NCBI GenBank assembly: GCA_050250915.1
Contig: JBFWNT010000005.1
Location: forward strand, 62,001 to 126,000
Direction: 5' to 3'
DNA from: Miltoncostaea sp050250915
Lineage (GTDB): Bacteria; Actinomycetota; Thermoleophilia; Miltoncostaeales; Miltoncostaeaceae
DNA: 64,000 nt
Within the stretch, counting starts at the first letter, position 1, and each line of letters starts with the position of its first letter. Position numbers and translations under genes: made by a program. Of this stretch, positions 60,459 to 64,000 are shown in pieces. The notes beneath the pieces were generated by a model, which was given only the letters and a program-made list of their open reading frames with translations, was not told the origin of the DNA and did not search any database.

Positions 60459-61469
60459 GTGGGCGAGGACAGGGCCAGCAGCGAGGCCCAGCTGACCATC
60501 GGGGGCAGCGCGCTCCCCGGTGGCGTGATGATGCGGACGCGCACGCGCGTCGGCGTCGCCGTGCGCCGCGAGGAGGACGGCGAGATCGTCACGGAGGGCT
60601 TCACCGTCGACCCGCCCAAGGGACGCTGGGCCAAGTGGCCCCTCATGCGCGGGGTGGTCGCCATCCACGCCGCCCTGAAGACCGGCCAGAAGTCGATGTC
60701 CATCGGCGAGCGCCTGCGTTGGGAGGAGCTGCCGAAGGGCGAGACCGCCGCCGAGGAGCTGGCGGAGGAGGAGGCGTCGCTCGGGTTCTGGGGCAAGGTC
60801 GCGGTCGGCTTCGGCGCCCTGCTGGGCGCGGGGCTCCAGATCGCGGCGTTCCGGATCGGGCCGGTCGTGATCGCAAAGGAGGCCGGCCTGGAGGGCGCGG
60901 CGTTCATCGTCGCGGACGCGGCGATCCGGCTCGTCCTGCTGCTCGGCACGCTGCTGGTGCTCAGCCTCTTCAAGCCATTCCGGAAGATCCTCAAGTACCA
61001 CGGGGCGGAGCACCAGACGATCGCCGCGTTCGAGGCGGGCCGGCCCCTCACGGCTTCGGCGGCGGCGGGCTTCAGCCGGTTCCATCCGCGGTGCGGGACG
61101 TCGTTCCTGGTCGTCTCGGCGGTGGTGTCCATCGCGATCTACGGCGCGGTGCTGGCGATCACCGGGGTGTTCACCTACGTGGCGCTCATCGCGACGCGGC
61201 TCATCGGCGCGCCGATCGTGACCGCGGTGGCGTTCGAGTTGCAGCGCCAGGCGGCGAAGCACTCGGACGGCCGCCTGCGGTTCCTGTCGTTCCCGGGGAT
61301 GTGGGCGCAGCGCCTCACCACCGCCCCGCCGACGGCGGAGGAGCTCGAGGTGGCCTGCGCGGCGCTGACATGCGCGCTCGAGGAGCAGGCGCACGCCCAC
61401 GAGACGGCCGAGGAGCGGCGCGAGGACCGCGATCCCGGCGCGGTCATCTCCGCCCAGCCGACCGGGTAG
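60459..61469 (+). CDS. DUF1385 family membrane protein
   Basis: The 336-residue protein matches DUF1385: GGSALPGGVMMRTRTRVGVAVR at the start, four membrane segments, KYHGAEHQTIAAFEAG and FHPRCGTSFLVVSAVVS, the best-conserved parts of the family. Its role is unknown. In Firmicutes and Thermus relatives it often lies near rpmE or prfA. The GTG at 60459 follows GGGGAG by 5 nt. A GTG at 60447 is also in frame. Confidence 0.9.
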   Translation: MGEDRASSEAQLTIGGSALPGGVMMRTRTRVGVAVRREEDGEIVTEGFTVDPPKGRWAKWPLMRGVVAIHAALKTGQKSMSIGERLRWEELPKGETAAEELAEEEASLGFWGKVAVGFGALLGAGLQIAAFRIGPVVIAKEAGLEGAAFIVADAAIRLVLLLGTLLVLSLFKPFRKILKYHGAEHQTIAAFEAGRPLTASAAAGFSRFHPRCGTSFLVVSAVVSIAIYGAVLAITGVFTYVALIATRLIGAPIVTAVAFELQRQAAKHSDGRLRFLSFPGMWAQRLTTAPPTAEELEVACAALTCALEEQAHAHETAEERREDRDPGAVISAQPTG

Positions 61470-61497
61470 GAAATCGGCGGTTTGCAGGGCTGAAACA

Positions 61498-61520
61498 CCC
61501 CCGTCGCGGGCCGACGGGGG
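61498..61520 (+). terminator. Hairpin terminator after the DUF1385 gene
   Basis: CCCCCGTCG and CGACGGGGG form a perfect 9-bp stem with a 5-nt loop, 28 nt after the stop. Confidence 0.7.
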
Positions 61521-61591
61521 ATGGTCACGGATGCCCGGGGTGGGCACCAATGGGGTGCAGCGCGTTCCGACAACCGGACACGGGAGACGCG

Positions 61592-62110
61592 ATGGGCACC
61601 CGATACCAGATGCAGTACGACCAGACGATCATCGGCCCGGAGACCTACTCCGAGCAGACGCGGCTTCCCCGCTACGAGGACCTCGAGGGCATGCAGGTCC
61701 GCGACGCCAACGGGGACAAGGTCGGCAAGGTCGACGACATCTACGCCGACGAGCAGGGCGGCTACGCCCGCTACCTGGCGGTGAAGACCGGCTGGTTCGG
61801 CTCGAAGCGGCACATGATCCCGGTCGACGACGTGCGCCTGGAGGGCGACGGCGACGACCACTGGCTCGTGGTGCCGTACGACAAGGACCACCTGCGCGAG
61901 GGCCCGACGTTCGACAGGGACGACGACTTCACGCGCGAGCACGAGACCTCGACGTACGGCCACTACGGCCGCACCGGGTACTGGGACGCGATCCGCGCCC
62001 GCCAGACGACGCCGGCGCCCACCCCGGAGATCGCCGAGGCCGAGGCCGACGACGCGATCCGCCGCGGCGACGACCCGCGCCGCGTGGCCGTCAAGCGCTG
62101 GGGCGCATGA
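61592..62110 (+). CDS. PRC-barrel domain protein
   Basis: The 172-residue protein has an N-terminal PRC barrel (YEDLEGMQVRDANGDKVGKV, YLAVKTGWFGSKRHMIPVDD, WLVVPYDKDHLREGPTFD) and a disordered, charged C-terminal half ending RRVAVKRWGA. PRC-barrel proteins of this kind are common stress- or photosynthesis-linked proteins. The partner is unknown. CGGGAG lies 6 nt before the ATG. A terminator precedes it, so it has its own promoter, which I could not identify. Confidence 0.85.
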   Translation: MGTRYQMQYDQTIIGPETYSEQTRLPRYEDLEGMQVRDANGDKVGKVDDIYADEQGGYARYLAVKTGWFGSKRHMIPVDDVRLEGDGDDHWLVVPYDKDHLREGPTFDRDDDFTREHETSTYGHYGRTGYWDAIRARQTTPAPTPEIAEAEADDAIRRGDDPRRVAVKRWGA

Positions 62111-62140
62111 CCGCCGCAGGCATCGCGCACTGATCGACCG

Positions 62141-62170
62141 GCCGGGGGCCCCCACCAGCGGGCCCCCGGC
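62141..62170. terminator. Bidirectional terminator between the PRC-barrel and MMPL genes
   Basis: GCCGGGGGCCC and GGGCCCCCGGC form a perfect 11-bp stem with an 8-nt loop, 30 nt after the PRC-barrel stop and 10 nt from the convergent MMPL stop. Confidence 0.75.
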
Positions 62171-62180
62171 GCGGGCGGGC

Positions 62181-64000
62181 TCACTCCCCGGGGGCGGCCG
62201 GCTCCGGCTCGGGGAACGGCCGCTTGGCCTCCGCCACCTCCTCGGCGCGCCGCTTCTCCTCCAGCCCGCGGCCCTCGATGTCGACCTCGGGGACGATCCG
62301 GGCCAGCCAGCTCGGCAGCCACCACGTGCCGCGGCCCATCGACACGAGCAGGGCCGGCGCCAGCACCAGCACCATCGCCGCCGCCAGGAACACGGCGGTG
62401 GCCAGGCCGACGCCGAACTGCTTCACGGTCGGGTCGCCGTTCAGCACGAAGCTGCCGAACACCCCGATCATGATCAGCGCAGCGGCCACGATCACCGGGG
62501 CGCTGGCCGCCATGCCGCTCGCCACGGCGGCGCGCTCGTCCTTGCCGCTGCGCCGGTGCTCGGAGATCTGGGACAGCAGGAACACCTGGTAGTCCATCGA
62601 GAGCCCGAAGAGCACGGCGAACATCATCAGCGGCACGTAGCTGGCGATCGGCACCGTGTCCCTGGTGGTCTCGACGCCGAAGATCCCGATGCCCCAGCCC
62701 CACTGGAACGCGGCGGTGAGCACGCCGAACGCGGCGCCCACGCACAGCAGGTTGGTGACCGCCGCCTGCAGCGGCACCAGCAGCGAGCGGAACGCGACCA
62801 GCAGCACCAGGAAGCTGAGGCCCAGCACGGTCGCGATCACCAGGGCCAGGCGCGACGAGATCTTGGCGGCCAGGTCGACGTTGGCGGCCGTCGACCCGCC
62901 GACGTAGGCGTGGATGTCCGAGCCGGCGGTCGCCTCGGGGATCACCGTGGAGCGCACGGTCTTCACCAGGTCGGCGGTCTCGGTCGCCGCCGGGGCGGTG
63001 GTGGGGACGGCGGTGAAGATGGCGGCGTCGCCGGCCGTGTTGATCTCGGGGGGCGAGAGCACCGCGATGCCCGGCGTGTCGGTCAGGGCGTCCTGCAGCT
63101 TCACCAGGCGCGGGTCGGTGCCGCGGGAGTCGCCGCCGGCCTTCGTGAGCGTGGCGGTCAGCTGCTTCTTCAGCGCCTCCGCCTGCTTCTGCTGGGCCTC
63201 GGCCTGTGCCTGGAGCGCCTCCAGGTCGGCCTTCTGGGCCTGGAGGTCGGCGGCCTGCGCCTGCAGCGACGCCGCCTGGCGCTTCAGCTCGGCCGCCTGG
63301 GCCTCCAGTGAGCGCTTCTGGGCGTCCAGGCGGGCGGCCTCGGCGGCCATGGTGCGCACCTGCTGCGCCAGGCTGCGGGCCTCGTTCACGACGGTCGGGT
63401 TGGCACGTCGCTGCTGCGCGGCCTGGCGGCGCAGGGTGGCGGCCTGGGCCTTCTGGGCGCGCTCGTCGGCGCGGGCCGCCTGGATCTGCTGCCGCAGGGT
63501 CGCCGCCTGCTGCTCCAGTGCGTCGATCCGGTCCTGCACCCGCTGGCGGTCGGCGGGGTCCGCGATGCCGGGCAGTTGCGCCCTGGCGGCCTGGATCGCG
63601 GCGAGCACCTGCTGCAGCCGCTGCTCGGCGGCGCGGCCCGTCGACGCCGCCTGCCGGGCTTTGGTCAGGAAGGTCTCGGCCCGTTGGAGCAGGTCGGTGC
63701 GCCGCCCCTCGATCTGGGCGATCTGGCGCTCGATCCGGGCGAGCTGCGCCTCGGCGCTCGCGCGCTGGGCGCGCAGGGCGGCGGCCTGGCGCTCCAGGTC
63801 GGCCTGCTGCGCGAGCAGGGCGGCCTGCTGCTGCTCGAGCTGGGCCTGCTGGGCCTGGAGGGCGGCCGCCTGCTGCTCGAGCGCCGCCTGCTGCGCCTGG
63901 CCCTCCTTCTGCTCCTGCTCCAGCTCGGCCTGGAGGGCGTTGGCCTGGTCGAGCTGCTTCTGCACCGCCGGGTCGGTGGTCGCGGGGGTGTCGAGCGCCA
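62181..64000 (-). CDS. MMPL/RND-family transporter with a long coiled-coil insertion, 5' end off the window
   Basis: The visible 606 residues are the C-terminal part of an MMPL transporter. About 250 residues of Gln/Ala-rich heptads (for example AALQAQQAQLEQQQAALLAQ) fall, turn near PGIADPADRQRV and rise again, which suggests an antiparallel coiled-coil hairpin. After it come a short porter domain and five to six membrane segments, with FGLSMDYQVFLLSQISEH and APVIVAAALIMIGVFGSF typical of the family, then a charged cytoplasmic tail. The frame is open to the right edge, so the N-terminal membrane half is missing only because of the window. Export of a lipid or other hydrophobic molecule is likely. 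Confidence 0.88.
   Translation of the reverse strand, partial: ALDTPATTDPAVQKQLDQANALQAELEQEQKEGQAQQAALEQQAAALQAQQAQLEQQQAALLAQQADLERQAAALRAQRASAEAQLARIERQIAQIEGRRTDLLQRAETFLTKARQAASTGRAAEQRLQQVLAAIQAARAQLPGIADPADRQRVQDRIDALEQQAATLRQQIQAARADERAQKAQAATLRRQAAQQRRANPTVVNEARSLAQQVRTMAAEAARLDAQKRSLEAQAAELKRQAASLQAQAADLQAQKADLEALQAQAEAQQKQAEALKKQLTATLTKAGGDSRGTDPRLVKLQDALTDTPGIAVLSPPEINTAGDAAIFTAVPTTAPAATETADLVKTVRSTVIPEATAGSDIHAYVGGSTAANVDLAAKISSRLALVIATVLGLSFLVLLVAFRSLLVPLQAAVTNLLCVGAAFGVLTAAFQWGWGIGIFGVETTRDTVPIASYVPLMMFAVLFGLSMDYQVFLLSQISEHRRSGKDERAAVASGMAASAPVIVAAALIMIGVFGSFVLNGDPTVKQFGVGLATAVFLAAAMVLVLAPALLVSMGRGTWWLPSWLARIVPEVDIEGRGLEEKRRAEEVAEAKRPFPEPEPAAPGE

Overview
This is about 64 kb of very GC-rich, densely packed chromosomal DNA from a high-GC Gram-positive bacterium. 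It is probably Actinomycetota, and by gene content perhaps the class Thermoleophilia. The order phylum-level support comes from OpcA next to zwf and pgl, a futalosine-pathway menaquinone gene (mqnD), a DUF1385 protein, many GTG starts, and -10 boxes of the form TAnnnT lying 6-10 nt before start codons (leaderless transcripts). The class assignment is an inference. No prophage, integrase, IS transposase or CRISPR array was seen. Apart from one 170-bp inverted-repeat element the window looks like core chromosome. No stretch longer than 300 bases lacks a gene or RNA.

Layout. 1-9.6 kb: HNH nuclease, J-domain protein, PuuD-like amidotransferase, AIM24 protein, a proline-repeat wall protein with a GGDEF/HD-GYP c-di-GMP protein, HAD phosphatase, pyruvate kinase and an APH-family kinase. 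9.7-15.2 kb: amtB-PII ammonium module, an OmpR-type two-component system, a secreted protein and a zinc-ribbon protein. 15.3-21.1 kb: a tightly overlapping run of nadE, subtilase, YCII protein, AcuC-like deacetylase and ABC ATPase. 21.1-30.5 kb: a diguanylate cyclase, a surface protein behind a FliA-like promoter, and the minus-strand operon guaB-tkt-zwf-opcA-pgl (oxidative pentose phosphate pathway). 30.6-36.8 kb: a lipoprotein pair, a LuxR-like protein with a degenerate receiver, nitronate monooxygenase, a tiny exported peptide, the Kup potassium transporter and a glutathione peroxidase lipoprotein. 36.8-44 kb: tandem ATP-grasp proteins, M14 peptidase, Crp and DtxR regulators, a cupredoxin, zinc-ribbon proteins, mqnD, cupin and thioesterase. 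44-48.8 kb: secG, a peptide ABC importer without ATPases, and tRNA-Leu. 48.9-57 kb: lexA with an SOS box, a BtuF-like protein, RNase P RNA, DUF389, regulators, a peroxiredoxin, the structured 170-bp element and a rhodanese. 57-64 kb: GYD and zinc-ribbon proteins, TadE/Flp pilin-like proteins, DUF1385, a PRC-barrel protein and an MMPL transporter that runs off the right edge.

Four themes recur. Many genes appear leaderless, and two divergent pairs share the TA of back-to-back -10 boxes. Five convergent pairs end on one shared CTAG. Several well-supported genes have no ATG, GTG or TTG in a usable position and appear to start at CTG, ATC or ATT. Several signalling proteins (a receiver domain, a histidine kinase, PII) lack the residue that is normally modified.
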